A stretch of 47,988 bases of DNA. It comes from a virus. This document shows, piece after piece, positions 37,044-46,221 of the stretch. Numbering within the stretch: position 1 is the first letter of the stretch; every line of letters begins with the position of its first letter. The stretch lies in the IMG/VR virus record IMGVR_UViG_3300028596_000021, positions 1 through 47,988 of that record. One strand, 5' to 3'. The position numbers and the translations under genes were made by a program. The notes under the pieces were generated by a model that saw only the letters and a program-made list of their open reading frames with translations, had not been told where the DNA came from and searched no databases.

Positions 37044-37475
37044 GTGGGCGACAAGTTCACGGTGACCGGGTGGAAGAGGGTTCGGGCACAGGTAGGGTCC
37101 GGGCACCTCACAGGCAAGCTTGTGGTCAACCAGGTGTACGCCAAATATCAGCACGAACGGCTGGACCTGTCGCACCCGCGCGGGGGATCCGCCAAGTATC
37201 TGGAAGGGCCGCTCTACACCAACTACGCCGACTACTACCGACGGCTGGCCAAACAGGTGTTGGACGGTGACCTGACGCAGGCGATGATCGACGTGGTGGA
37301 ATCGCTCAACACCGCGATGTCGTCGGCCGCGCCGATCGAGGCGAACAATCTGCGTAGGTCCGGCAGTCCCCGAGTGTTCGACAACGGGGCCGAGGTGTAT
37401 CACCGTCCTGCGTGGCAGCGGCGGCTATCCGAGCAGGAACTGCGCGCTCAGCGCCGGAGTCGTCGGAGGCGCTAA
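37044..37475 (+). CDS. Head-tail or tail-completion protein
   Basis: 143 residues. Basic, with LTQAMIDVVESLNTAMSSAAPIEANNLRRSGSPRVFDNGAEVYHRPAWQRR, a run recalling tail-completion proteins whose helices are followed by an RRSG loop and a short strand. The Arg-rich tail (RAQRRSRRRR) may touch DNA. I chose GTG 37044 because GGGGG lies 7 bases before it; a TTG at 37038 is in frame. Confidence 0.55.
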   Translation: MGDKFTVTGWKRVRAQVGSGHLTGKLVVNQVYAKYQHERLDLSHPRGGSAKYLEGPLYTNYADYYRRLAKQVLDGDLTQAMIDVVESLNTAMSSAAPIEANNLRRSGSPRVFDNGAEVYHRPAWQRRLSEQELRAQRRSRRRR

Positions 37476-37871
37476 ATGATCGATCCGGCTTTGTTGGTGA
37501 CTTGGTTGAACGGGGTCGCCCTCGAACTGGAAATCCCCTTCAAACGCGGTCCCCGTCAACCCGAGTTCGGGAACGGGGATCTGTTGGGTTTGGTGACCAT
37601 GCTGGAAGGGTCCGGGGAGTCCCTGGAAGGCATCGGGGCCGGACCCAGCTTCCAACTCAGGATCGTCGGCCGTGAACACCAGCAGGACGCGCTGTATCGG
37701 TCCGCTCACGCCGTCGACGCGGCTCTTCGATTCGGGGATTACCCGGCCGAGCTGTGGGGCACCCAAGTGGTGACCGTGAACTGGTCTGGCGGCGGCCCCA
37801 GTGAGCTGCTGGAAGATGAGTACGACCGGATCGCCTACGTCTGTACGTACAATGTTCTCGAAGCAATCTAA
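37476..37871 (+). CDS. Tail terminator/minor capsid protein
   Basis: 131 residues. ALLVTWLNGVALELEIPFKRG, then a PSFQLRIVGREHQQDALYRSAHAVDAALRF core and a GTQVVTVNWSGGGPSELLEDEYDRIAYVCTYNV end, the order seen in minor capsid or tail terminator proteins of siphoviruses. It would cap the tail tube at the head end. GGAGG site. Confidence 0.65.
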   Translation: MIDPALLVTWLNGVALELEIPFKRGPRQPEFGNGDLLGLVTMLEGSGESLEGIGAGPSFQLRIVGREHQQDALYRSAHAVDAALRFGDYPAELWGTQVVTVNWSGGGPSELLEDEYDRIAYVCTYNVLEAI

Positions 37872-37880
37872 GGAGAGGCG

Positions 37881-38108
37881 ATGACCGCGAGGAAGACCAC
37901 CGTTCTGCGAACCGCGTTTTCGGGGGACGTCTTTCAGTTTCCCCAGGAGCGGGGCGACGCGCTGGAGATCACGGCCAGCGGGGTCGAGGTGCCGACGACT
38001 GAGGTCGACAAGATCCGGAGTGCGGCGGCGGCGGCGGGTGTGGCCCTGTATGAAGTCCCGCAGGACGAGCCCCCGGTGGGGAACAAGACCGAAGGAGGTA
38101 ACGCCTGA
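37881..38108 (+). CDS. Small hypothetical protein in tail module
   Basis: 75 residues. Beta-rich start (TTVLRTAFSGDVFQF), a helix with VDKIRSAAAAAGVALYEV and a polar end. AAGGAGAGG site; TGATG overlap with the tail tube gene. Likely a minor structural or assembly protein by position only. Confidence 0.6.
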   Translation: MTARKTTVLRTAFSGDVFQFPQERGDALEITASGVEVPTTEVDKIRSAAAAAGVALYEVPQDEPPVGNKTEGGNA

Positions 38109-38713
38109 TGCCCGCGTTCACGCCGATTTACGAACGCAAGAGGATCATGTCCGGCATGGTCCAGGTGTACCTGGCCCCGTATAACGAGACGAGTCCGGCG
38201 GCTTTGCCGGCTGACACGGTGGAGTTGGCCGGCACGTGGCCTGCCAGCCCCCAGCCGTGGACGCCCATCGGGGCCACCCAGGAAGGCGTTTCGCTTCTAT
38301 TTCGTCGGTCGACTCAGAACCTGACGATCGAGGAGCAGTTGACCCCGGTCGCGGTGGAGACCACCGAAGTGGAATGCATGGTCGAGGCAGTCCTCGCGCA
38401 GGACACGTTCGAGACCATGCGAGTGTCGTTCGGTGGCGGCGCAATCACCACTACCGCCCCGGGGGTCGGCCAGATCGGCAAGAAGGAGCTGGTGATCAGT
38501 TCGGATCTGGAGCACTTCGCTCTGGGTTTGGAGGGGAAGAACACCTATGGGTTCTTCCGGCGAGTCCTGATCCCCGAGATCGTGTCGGTGGCGGACGTGG
38601 AGCAGGTCAACCGCCGAGCCGCCTCGCTGCGGCTGTACAAGGTCAGCTTCAGGTCGCTGGTCAAGCCCGAAGACATGGTGTTCAAGGAGAAGACCGCCGC
38701 CGCCACCTCGTAA
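38108..38713 (+). CDS. Major tail (tube) protein
   Basis: 201 residues. Beta-sandwich tail-tube layout: MVQVYLAPYNETSP, WTPIGATQEGVSLLFRRSTQNLTIEEQLTPV, VEAVLAQDTFETMRVSFGGG, SLRLYKVSFRSLVKPEDMVF. Found between tail terminator and tail chaperones, as in all siphoviruses. AAGGAGG precedes the ATG. Confidence 0.8.
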   Translation: MPAFTPIYERKRIMSGMVQVYLAPYNETSPAALPADTVELAGTWPASPQPWTPIGATQEGVSLLFRRSTQNLTIEEQLTPVAVETTEVECMVEAVLAQDTFETMRVSFGGGAITTTAPGVGQIGKKELVISSDLEHFALGLEGKNTYGFFRRVLIPEIVSVADVEQVNRRAASLRLYKVSFRSLVKPEDMVFKEKTAAATS

Positions 38714-38736
38714 CAAACGAATCCGAGGAGAATCAG

Positions 38737-39210
38737 ATGGGTTTCAAAGCCGCAGAGGCGGTGTCTAAGCTCGAATGGGACTTCCGTCCGTACGTGGATG
38801 CGTTCGGCGTTTCCCCCGAGCCAACGGGGCAATCGCTTTGGCTGTTCCAGCAGAACTACAACAACGTCATTTCGGCGGCCCGCCGAACCGCAGTGTCCCG
38901 AGCCGCTGTTCTCGCTGAGGAGTTCGAAACCTCTACTGCTGAGGAGCGTCGGGCCGAAGCGGAGAAGTGGGCCGGACTGAGCTGGGACGAGGCGATCGCG
39001 GAGTCCGCCCGGATCTTGGAAGGAGCCTTGGGTACCGACATGTCCGAACAGGTGCATTCGCGACTCGCGACGTTGGTTGACGAGTTGACCGGGTCCTGCC
39101 CCAGCTCCGACCAGATCATGGCGCTTCCGGGCCGTACGCGGTCCGCCTACCTCGGGTGGTTCGTCGGGCAGGTGAGTGACCCGGAAGGGCTGACCGTCGG
39201 TATGAGCTGA
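38737..39210 (+). CDS. Tail assembly chaperone (G)
   Basis: 157 residues, helical: WDFRPYVDAFGVSPEP, ARRTAVSRAAVLAEEFETSTAEERRAEAEKW. The C-terminal part (GRTRSAYLGWFVGQVSDPEG) is followed by stop at 39210. A second frame, -1 relative, opens at 39180 and continues to 39437, the expected arrangement for G/GT chaperones ahead of a tape measure gene. It helps thread the tape measure into the tail. GAGGAGAATC site. Confidence 0.72.
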   Translation: MGFKAAEAVSKLEWDFRPYVDAFGVSPEPTGQSLWLFQQNYNNVISAARRTAVSRAAVLAEEFETSTAEERRAEAEKWAGLSWDEAIAESARILEGALGTDMSEQVHSRLATLVDELTGSCPSSDQIMALPGRTRSAYLGWFVGQVSDPEGLTVGMS

Positions 39211-39437
39211 TCACACGATCCGACACCCAGCGGATTTTGTGGTACGTCGTCCGGCGGCATCTCGGGTTTTCAATCGACGAATGGGAACTCCTGCCTTGGT
39301 GGCAGCAGATGGTTTACGCGGAGGGGTTGCGCGAGGAGTTTTATGACGAGGACGCGTCGATTCAAACTGACGACAGCGACGATTGGTCTAATCTACCGGC
39401 GGGGGTGGAAGTCACCACCGTGATCGCAGACGTGTAG
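39180..39437 (+). CDS. Frameshift extension of tail chaperone (T)
   Basis: About 85 residues in the -1 frame, opening right after a TGA at 39177-39179. It encodes RRYELITRSDTQRILWYVVRR then GFSIDEWELLPWWQQMVYAEGL, a phrase typical of chaperone T domains, and an acidic end. The only in-frame start is a TTG at 39237 with no ribosome binding site. So it is probably translated only as a fusion with the upstream chaperone, by a -1 slip between 39180 and 39207. CCCGGAA at 39180-39186 is the best, though non-canonical, slip candidate. Confidence 0.65.
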   Translation, partial: PGRADRRYELITRSDTQRILWYVVRRHLGFSIDEWELLPWWQQMVYAEGLREEFYDEDASIQTDDSDDWSNLPAGVEVTTVIADV

Positions 39438-39452
39438 GGGAAGGGAACGGGC

Positions 39453-42122
39453 GTGGCGTTCAACGCGGGTGACATCGAGGCGGTTCTGACGCTCGACCGT
39501 TCCCCCTTCAACGAGGGCCTGACTAAGGCTCGGGCCGACGCGGAGCGTTTCGAGAAGCGCGGCATCAAACTCAAGGTCGACGTCGACAAGTCGTTCACCG
39601 GACAGATCCAACGTGCGATCAACGACACCCAGAAGAGCACGGGCAAGGGGATCCGGCTTCCCATCACGGTCGACCAAAGGACCGTCAACGACGTCAAGAA
39701 CAAGATCGACGAGATCGCGGATAACACCGAGACCACCGCGCGGCGCTCCGGTAATCGGATGGCCCGCGCCCTACTCAACCCCCTAGTCATACAGCTGGGG
39801 TTACTCCCGGGCATCGCAGCGGCCAGCGCGGCGGCTGCGGGACTGTCTTTCATGGCCTTGCCCGCCGTCTTCGCGGCCGTTGGGGTAGCGGCCCTCAAGA
39901 ACAACGAGGAACTCAAAGAAACCTACTCGGACCTGTGGCAAGAGATCAAGACCGGCGCGGAGGAGATCGCCCAGCCTCTGATAACCACGTTCCAGGACGT
40001 CGCCCAACGGGTTACTTCGTCCTGGCGCGAAATGAAACCCGAGCTGGCACAGCTGTTTCTCGACATCGACCCGTTGATCAAGGACTTGACTGACGGAGTT
40101 TTGGGGTTTGCCGAAGAAGCACTTCCTAAGATGCGGCAGGCGTTGGCGTTGTCCGGCCCCACGGTGCGCGGTGTTGAGTCGATGCTGAAGAGTTTGGGTT
40201 CTGGGTTCGGGGATCTCACGGTTAACATGTCGACCAACTCGATGGACATGGGCAACGCCATCGAGATCGTCGGCAACATGCTGGAGTCTCTGCTTGGCAC
40301 GGTCGGCACGCTGATTTCGCAGTTTGGTTCATTCTTTTCGGATATCGGTCCTCAGTTCGCGCGCGTGTTTGACAAGCTGCTGTCGACCGTTACTGGGTTT
40401 ACCGAGGGGGGTTTGCAGGGGCTGGGCCAGGGCCTGACGGTCACCCTAGGAATCGTCGAGGGGTTCCTGAACGTCCTTGGTCCGTTCGCCGAGATCTTTG
40501 GTCAGGTGGGGGGTCAGGCGCTTGCAGTCGTCGGGTCTTTGAAGCTACTGGGCGGCGCTCTTGGCGTAGTCGGCAAGCTGTGGGGGCTGATCAGTCCGGC
40601 GGGAACCATTCAGCGGTTGGCTGGGTTCTCTACTTCAATCTCGAATGCGGCTGCCAGCATGGGCGGGTTCGTGACGCGGGTGTCCGGGTCCGAAAAAGCC
40701 GGTGATCGGTTTACCTCAGTAACTCAGAAGATGGGTAACGCGGTAGTCAAAACCACGGCTTACATTCCACTGCTCGGGACGGCCATCGGGGTGGCAGCCG
40801 CCGCGATCGATCATTTTTGGCCCAGTGCGGACGAGCTGGCCAACAAGATCTCGCAGGGTGGGGCGGCTGCGGCTGAAGCCCGAGGACAGATGTACTCGAT
40901 CGCGGACGGATACAACCGAGGTAGTCTGACAGCTCAAACGTTTGCGGCTACATCGGAGGAAGTCCGGGCCGCGATCGATAAGCAACGCGAGGGCATGACC
41001 GCGATTGAGCGCGCACAGGCCGACGCGGCGAAAGCTCAGCGGGACTACGACTACGCGGTAGACCAGTTTGGGCCGACCAGCAAAGAGGCTACCGACGCCC
41101 AAATCAACCTCGCTGGGGCTACCGATGACTTGGCTCGGGAACAAGACAAAGCCGCCCGGGCTACCGAGACCCACACCGATGCGATCATTCGACAAACCAA
41201 CCAGCTGCTCGCGGCGGTCGGGTCACGGCTCAGCTACCAGCAAGCTCTACTGTCCATGGAACAGTCTCAGAGGGACCTGACCAAGGCGGTGGAGGAACAC
41301 GGGGCGGGTAGCCTCGAAGCGCGACAAGCTGACATGCAGTATCAGCAGTCGATTTTGTCGGTGATTAACGCGCTAGGTGCCAGGGTGATGGCTGAGAACG
41401 CGGCCCGGGGAGAACAAGAGGCAACTCGGTTGTCCACCCTCGCGATGCACATGGAGATCGCTCGGTTGGCGGTAGCGGCGGGAGAGAATCTGCCCCCCGC
41501 GCTGGCTGAGATGGCGGCGGGATTGTCCGAGGCCGAATTGCGAGCCATGGGTGTCACGAAGGAAGTCGATGGTACGGGGCAAGCCATCTACCGGTTGCCG
41601 CCAGGCAAGGAGTTGACTTTCCCTTCGAACGCGCCGGTCGCTACCGACCAGGTGAACAGCCTGGGACGAGCTATCGACAACATCAAGCCCTCCAAGTGGA
41701 TCACGTTCTATCTGAATTACGTTACTACTGGGGCGACGCCACCCAAGGGGGCCACTCCGTCCGATCCGAGTAACCAAGGGACCATTCCCTTCAAAGCCAA
41801 GGGTGGTCCGGTCATGGCCAACCGTCCTTATTGGGTTGGAGACGCCGGACTCCCCGAGCTTTTCTTCCCGAACGTAGACGGGTTCGTGCTCAACGGCAAA
41901 GACTCGATGAAACTGGCCGACTCGGCGCGGTCCGGAGCGGTGTCCCCAGCTCCCGCAGGGTTCTCGGTAGGCGGGGGAGACTCGGAAATGGACTACGAGG
42001 CACTCGGCCAAGCCACCGCCCAGGCGCTGGCCTCGGTGTTGGATGGCGCTAAACTCGTGGTGGACGGGGACGGTATCGCCCGAATCGTGAACCAAACCAA
42101 CCTACGAAACGCGGCGAGGTAG
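39453..42122 (+). CDS. Tape measure protein
   Basis: 889 residues, fairly short, predicting a short tail for a siphovirus. Starts with a typical MAFNAGDIEAVLTLDRSPFNEGL phrase, long helices, a hydrophobic stretch near 110-150 (AAAAGLSFMALPAVFAAVGVAAL), further Gly/Ala/Leu-rich segments near 270-450, and a coiled region near 515-650. The C-terminus (GPVMANRPYWVGDAGLPELFFP) is the common end phrase of actinophage tape measures. GTG start with GGGGAAGGG. Confidence 0.85.
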   Translation: MAFNAGDIEAVLTLDRSPFNEGLTKARADAERFEKRGIKLKVDVDKSFTGQIQRAINDTQKSTGKGIRLPITVDQRTVNDVKNKIDEIADNTETTARRSGNRMARALLNPLVIQLGLLPGIAAASAAAAGLSFMALPAVFAAVGVAALKNNEELKETYSDLWQEIKTGAEEIAQPLITTFQDVAQRVTSSWREMKPELAQLFLDIDPLIKDLTDGVLGFAEEALPKMRQALALSGPTVRGVESMLKSLGSGFGDLTVNMSTNSMDMGNAIEIVGNMLESLLGTVGTLISQFGSFFSDIGPQFARVFDKLLSTVTGFTEGGLQGLGQGLTVTLGIVEGFLNVLGPFAEIFGQVGGQALAVVGSLKLLGGALGVVGKLWGLISPAGTIQRLAGFSTSISNAAASMGGFVTRVSGSEKAGDRFTSVTQKMGNAVVKTTAYIPLLGTAIGVAAAAIDHFWPSADELANKISQGGAAAAEARGQMYSIADGYNRGSLTAQTFAATSEEVRAAIDKQREGMTAIERAQADAAKAQRDYDYAVDQFGPTSKEATDAQINLAGATDDLAREQDKAARATETHTDAIIRQTNQLLAAVGSRLSYQQALLSMEQSQRDLTKAVEEHGAGSLEARQADMQYQQSILSVINALGARVMAENAARGEQEATRLSTLAMHMEIARLAVAAGENLPPALAEMAAGLSEAELRAMGVTKEVDGTGQAIYRLPPGKELTFPSNAPVATDQVNSLGRAIDNIKPSKWITFYLNYVTTGATPPKGATPSDPSNQGTIPFKAKGGPVMANRPYWVGDAGLPELFFPNVDGFVLNGKDSMKLADSARSGAVSPAPAGFSVGGGDSEMDYEALGQATAQALASVLDGAKLVVDGDGIARIVNQTNLRNAAR

Positions 42123-42124
42123 TC

Positions 42125-42982
42125 ATGGTAGTGAACCGCTTCCGGTTTTACTTGGGGCCGCTGGGCACGCTGCACGAACTCCCCGGGCTACCCACCGAGA
42201 CGCCTCCTCAGTTCGCTTTGTCCATCCCTGGCGTGGAGCACCGTTCGTTGTCCGGACGGGGCACTGTGGACCGTAACGGGAGGTTGCGCCGCAGCTGGGG
42301 GCTAGGCTTCGACTGGTTGACGGAGGACCAAGAGCTGGCCATCCAGGCCGCGTTGCGCGGGTCTGCGAACGCTACTCTCCGGTTTTACGACCCCCGCAAA
42401 CGCAACTCTCTTCCGGAGGACGTGTCTACCGGAGGGTCGACTACCCGAGGCGTAACCGCGTTTACTGATGTCGGGGCAGCCACACCCGTGTTCTTGGCGG
42501 CGGACGTACCGACTGATTTTTCGGGGATTTTGGCGGGGGGCATCAACTGGCCGATGGTCACCAACACTCAACAATTGTGGGGAACGTTCGAACGACACCC
42601 GATTTTCACTACTTCGACCTACCGGTTCTCGGTGTACGCCAAAGGATCGACCACGTTCAAGCTGGGAGTACGCCCATTCAACTTGGCGGGGGTAGAACAG
42701 GCCAACGTGCTGGACGCAGCCACCAGTACTGCGACTGGGGTTTGGCAGAGGTTTTCTTGGGTGTACACACCAGCGGCCGGGATTGCGTCCGCGTACTTTG
42801 GGTTGAACGCGACTGGATCGGGGAACATTCAAACCACGGGGTGGACCGTGCAAACCGACGAACCGTTGCTCAAGTGGACCTTCGGGTACGGTTGTCCGGA
42901 AGTGACCACACAGCTGGACGCGTCGGGCGGGTACTGGAAGACTAAGTACCACAAGGTTGGTTTGATCATCAGGGAGCTGTGA
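42125..42982 (+). CDS. Distal tail protein with CBM-like domain
   Basis: 285 residues. Starts with a tail-module beta domain (RFYLGPLGTLHELPG, RSWGLGFDWLTEDQELAIQAALRG, LRFYDPRKRN). Residues about 110-250 form a carbohydrate-binding-like jelly roll (YRFSVYAKGSTTFKLGVRPF, GVWQRFSWVYTPAAGIASAYFGLNA). A short closing part follows. It is probably the Dit-like protein at the tube end and may aid binding of the cell wall. Directly behind the tape measure. Confidence 0.68.
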   Translation: MVVNRFRFYLGPLGTLHELPGLPTETPPQFALSIPGVEHRSLSGRGTVDRNGRLRRSWGLGFDWLTEDQELAIQAALRGSANATLRFYDPRKRNSLPEDVSTGGSTTRGVTAFTDVGAATPVFLAADVPTDFSGILAGGINWPMVTNTQQLWGTFERHPIFTTSTYRFSVYAKGSTTFKLGVRPFNLAGVEQANVLDAATSTATGVWQRFSWVYTPAAGIASAYFGLNATGSGNIQTTGWTVQTDEPLLKWTFGYGCPEVTTQLDASGGYWKTKYHKVGLIIREL

Positions 42983-45406
42983 ATGCAAAACTCGGGTGAC
43001 GCGGCGTTGGCTGCGGCGGTAGACGCCAACGAGCGCTACCTGGTTCACAAGCTGGAAGTCGACTGGAACCGCAACGGGTTGTACAACCACGCCCTGTCGG
43101 ACCTAACCTCTGTCGTGAAGTCGATGCAGATCGACCGGGATATCAATAGCAGTCTGCCGGCTGAAACCACCATCGTCGAGGGCTACATGGCGTCGCAGAT
43201 GAGCGTAACGCTTGGGGGGACTCGACCGGGAGACACTGAGTCGATCGCGCGGCGGCTTTCGCCATGGAACACGGCAGCACCGTTGTTCGGGGATGGGCGA
43301 TTGGTTACTCCCATCCGGGCCTCGATTGGTCATCGAGTAGCGTCCGGCGCTGAAACGCTGATCACACAGTTCACCGGGGTCCTCTCGGATTTTTCAGTCG
43401 ACTCCCGAACTGGACAGGTCGATCTCAAGTGTCTGGATCGATCTGACACGCTTCGAGCGTCCATCAGTTTGCCCTTGTGGTCGCTGGAGCAGGGCGAGGC
43501 AGGGGACACCCGGTCCAACTGGCGGGTCAATTCGCAGTGGGTGATTGACCACGTTCTCCGCAAAAACGGTTTGTACATGTCACCGCCCACCCACGCTAAG
43601 GCGATCTACTCAGCTACGATGCACGGGTCGCTGATCCCCGAGGTTGGGCACATGTCGTTCATCGACACCAGCACGACCTACGTGTCGGGACGAGGTGTCA
43701 TCACCTCCGAGACCCCGGTGTATCAACCGGGCAGGCCCGGATGGGGGTTGGGTTACGGACCAAACAGCGGACAGGCATTCGTGGCCTCGTACGCGCGGGG
43801 GCAAGGTGGGTTTTCTCCTCGGTCGGGCAGCCAGATCTCGTTTCAGGCCCAGATCAACTTCGACCAGCTGGTTCCGCCGTCGGGGGCTAGCGGAATCTGG
43901 GCGTTCTACGCGTCCGGACACCAGTCCACGGCCGGGACCGGCAACTGCATCATCAACCGGGTTTTGTCGACAGGGCAGCTTACTACCGAATTCCGAAACG
44001 GCGGGTCTGGGTTCACTACCATCTTGGGGCCGATCATCGCTCCAGGGTCGGGGTGGCAAAACGTTTGGACCGAGATTACGTTCGGTACTCCTCTGTCCAA
44101 CTCGACTATTCGATACCCGGGCCTCACTGCCACGATTGACCTGTCCGCCCTGGACGTGTCCGGTTCGTACCCGGCCAGCGAGATTTGGGCGTTTCCCTCA
44201 ATCATGGTCCTTGCCCCCTTCCCGATGCACGACCTGCAGATCTGCAACTCGACCGGACTTGCCCCGGGGTCGACGCTGTACGACCCCACTACTTGGGTTC
44301 CCCAGGTGGACCTGGACCCCGGACTGAACGAAATCTCGGGGCTCCCGATCCGTCGAGGGGTGGATAGCTGGGAGCTGCTCAAGGAAGTGTCGGGGGCCGA
44401 GTTTGGAGTGGTCGGGTTTGACGAATCCGGGCGGTTCTTCTTCAAAAACCGGGATACGGTTCGTCGACAGAATCTGGTGGTCGAAAAGACGTTGACTCAA
44501 GACAAGCAGCTTAGCGACATCACGTTAAGCGAGCGCACGGGCTCGGTCCGGAACGTGGTAACAGCCAAGATTGTGCCTAGGTTGGTGACCCCTTGGGTCA
44601 ACGCGGCCGGGGACAACGGTGTGTGGGACTTCATTTTCAAGCTGGTGGACGCGAACGGCATCGTGTGCGGTCCGGGTGCCAGCGGCCACGTGATTCAGCT
44701 GGACTTTCCTGCGGTTTGTCGAGAGTTCCGGACTGTTGACAGTGTCCAGGTGTCCGCGAGTAGCTGGCCTCCTGCTGCGGGGGTGGTACCGGACAGCACC
44801 CCCCGATTTGCGGCGGTTCGTCAACACGATTTTGTTGAGCAGACGGGGATCATTCTGTCGATCGTGACCTTGCCGGAAAACTACGGGTACGATCGGCTTT
44901 CGTTGCAGGTGTTCAATCCGGGGGTTTACCCGATCATCTTCGCGAACACCGACGGGGACCCCGCGTTGTGGATCGTCGGACGCAAATACGGACCTGGCAC
45001 CGAGACCAACTTTTCGGTACAGCGAGCCTCCTCGATCGCCCGCTATGGCCCTCGAACTCTGGAGTTGCCGGACAACGAGTGGAGGCAACAAGAGTGGTCG
45101 GTCGGGGCGGTGGCTCGTTCGGTTCTCAAGGACCTACGCACCCCCGTTCCCACGGTTCAGCGACTGACTGCGGTGGGAGACTGCCGGTTGCAGTTGCAGG
45201 ACACGACCGAGATCGAGGACAACGGGGTCTTGGGCGGGCCGATGTACACCACGGTAACAGGGATTAGTCGACAGTTCACCGCTGACCCGTCAACCGGATC
45301 GGCCAAGCTGATTGACTCGTTAAGCGTCCGGCCCTTCGCCGCCCCTGGTAAGTGGATTCTAGGGCACCCGGTTTGGGGTACTCTGGGTCAAACCACAAAG
45401 CTGTAA
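42983..45406 (+). CDS. Minor tail protein, hub-like with inserted lectin fold
   Basis: 807 residues. The N-terminal part (YLVHKLEVDWNRNGLYNHALSDLTSVV, TQFTGVLSDFSVDSRTGQVDLKCLD) resembles tail hub proteins. Residues about 240-430 look like a concanavalin-type insert (ISFQAQINFDQLV, ATIDLSALDVSG). The C-terminal part returns to hub-like sequence (SWELLKEVSGAEFGVVGFDESGRFFF, VQRLTAVGDCRLQLQD, ISRQFTADPSTGSAKLIDSL). It probably closes the tail tip and contacts the host. Confidence 0.68.
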   Translation: MQNSGDAALAAAVDANERYLVHKLEVDWNRNGLYNHALSDLTSVVKSMQIDRDINSSLPAETTIVEGYMASQMSVTLGGTRPGDTESIARRLSPWNTAAPLFGDGRLVTPIRASIGHRVASGAETLITQFTGVLSDFSVDSRTGQVDLKCLDRSDTLRASISLPLWSLEQGEAGDTRSNWRVNSQWVIDHVLRKNGLYMSPPTHAKAIYSATMHGSLIPEVGHMSFIDTSTTYVSGRGVITSETPVYQPGRPGWGLGYGPNSGQAFVASYARGQGGFSPRSGSQISFQAQINFDQLVPPSGASGIWAFYASGHQSTAGTGNCIINRVLSTGQLTTEFRNGGSGFTTILGPIIAPGSGWQNVWTEITFGTPLSNSTIRYPGLTATIDLSALDVSGSYPASEIWAFPSIMVLAPFPMHDLQICNSTGLAPGSTLYDPTTWVPQVDLDPGLNEISGLPIRRGVDSWELLKEVSGAEFGVVGFDESGRFFFKNRDTVRRQNLVVEKTLTQDKQLSDITLSERTGSVRNVVTAKIVPRLVTPWVNAAGDNGVWDFIFKLVDANGIVCGPGASGHVIQLDFPAVCREFRTVDSVQVSASSWPPAAGVVPDSTPRFAAVRQHDFVEQTGIILSIVTLPENYGYDRLSLQVFNPGVYPIIFANTDGDPALWIVGRKYGPGTETNFSVQRASSIARYGPRTLELPDNEWRQQEWSVGAVARSVLKDLRTPVPTVQRLTAVGDCRLQLQDTTEIEDNGVLGGPMYTTVTGISRQFTADPSTGSAKLIDSLSVRPFAAPGKWILGHPVWGTLGQTTKL

Positions 45407-45416
45407 GGAGAGGTCG

Positions 45417-45947
45417 ATGGGGTGGAACACCACGATGCCGTCCGGATTCACGGACGGCCAAACCGTAGACGAGGCGGATCTCGATCCGATCGTAGAGAAC
45501 TTGAACTTCGTTCGGTACGCGTCGGTGTTCATGGGCGGTATTCGCCGGACTACTACCGTTACGGGTATTACCTCGTCCGAGATCGCGGTGATGCAGACTC
45601 CGAATGTCACTTTCGAGGCCGGGTACCTGTACAAGATCGAGGGAGCGTACAAGTACAACTCCAGTTCAGGCACGAACTACGTGCTGGAACTGCGTATCCA
45701 CGAAGGTGCCGGGCTAGGTGGAGCGGTGATCCAGTCGTTTGGGACGCCGAACATTTCGTACAACAACATCGGCTACCAGGCGTATTTCAGTGTGAATGTC
45801 AAGATCACCTCGGGGGTGGTCCGCCCGTACACGCTGGGGGTTCGGTCGATTGCCGGACTCGGCACCCCCGGTACCCATTTCTGTGAAACCACGTCCTGGA
45901 TGTCGATCTACCGGTCCGGCGACAACGCGTTGATGACTGACGTCTAA
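45417..45947 (+). CDS. Minor tail / receptor-binding candidate
   Basis: 176 residues. NTTMPSGFTDGQTVDEADLDPIVENLNFVRY is a phrase common in actinophage minor tail proteins, followed by a beta-rich, Thr/Ser/Gly-rich part (FEAGYLYKIEGAYKYNSSSGTNYVLELRIHEG) that suggests a trimeric fibre or knob. GGAGAGGTCG precedes the ATG. Last virion gene before lysis. Confidence 0.68.
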   Translation: MGWNTTMPSGFTDGQTVDEADLDPIVENLNFVRYASVFMGGIRRTTTVTGITSSEIAVMQTPNVTFEAGYLYKIEGAYKYNSSSGTNYVLELRIHEGAGLGGAVIQSFGTPNISYNNIGYQAYFSVNVKITSGVVRPYTLGVRSIAGLGTPGTHFCETTSWMSIYRSGDNALMTDV

Positions 45948-45960
45948 ATCGAGGTGACGA

Positions 45961-46221
45961 GTGAGCGGACGGGACCGGGACCCGCTGTTGCCAAGAGCAG
46001 TAGTGGTAGGGATCGCAATCGTGGTGGCGACGGTGTGGACCATCACGGCTATTGCGGTACTGTTCTTTAATCCGGAGCAATCCGGCGCGCTACTCGCGGT
46101 GTCCAGCCTAATGGCTATGGTGCTGGGTGCAGCATTTGGAGTAGGTGGGAATCTGCTTAGGAAAAACTCAACAGAAGAAGAGCCAACAAAGAAAGACGAC
46201 TCGGGGAGTGAAGCCCCATGA
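45961..46221 (+). CDS. Two-pass membrane protein (holin candidate)
   Basis: 86 residues. Two hydrophobic segments, AVVVGIAIVVATVWTITAIAVLFF and GALLAVSSLMAMVLGAAFGVGG, with a charged, Lys/Glu-rich tail. It fits a class II holin or small lysis accessory. GTG start. Overlaps the next gene as ATGA. Confidence 0.62.
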   Translation: MSGRDRDPLLPRAVVVGIAIVVATVWTITAIAVLFFNPEQSGALLAVSSLMAMVLGAAFGVGGNLLRKNSTEEEPTKKDDSGSEAP

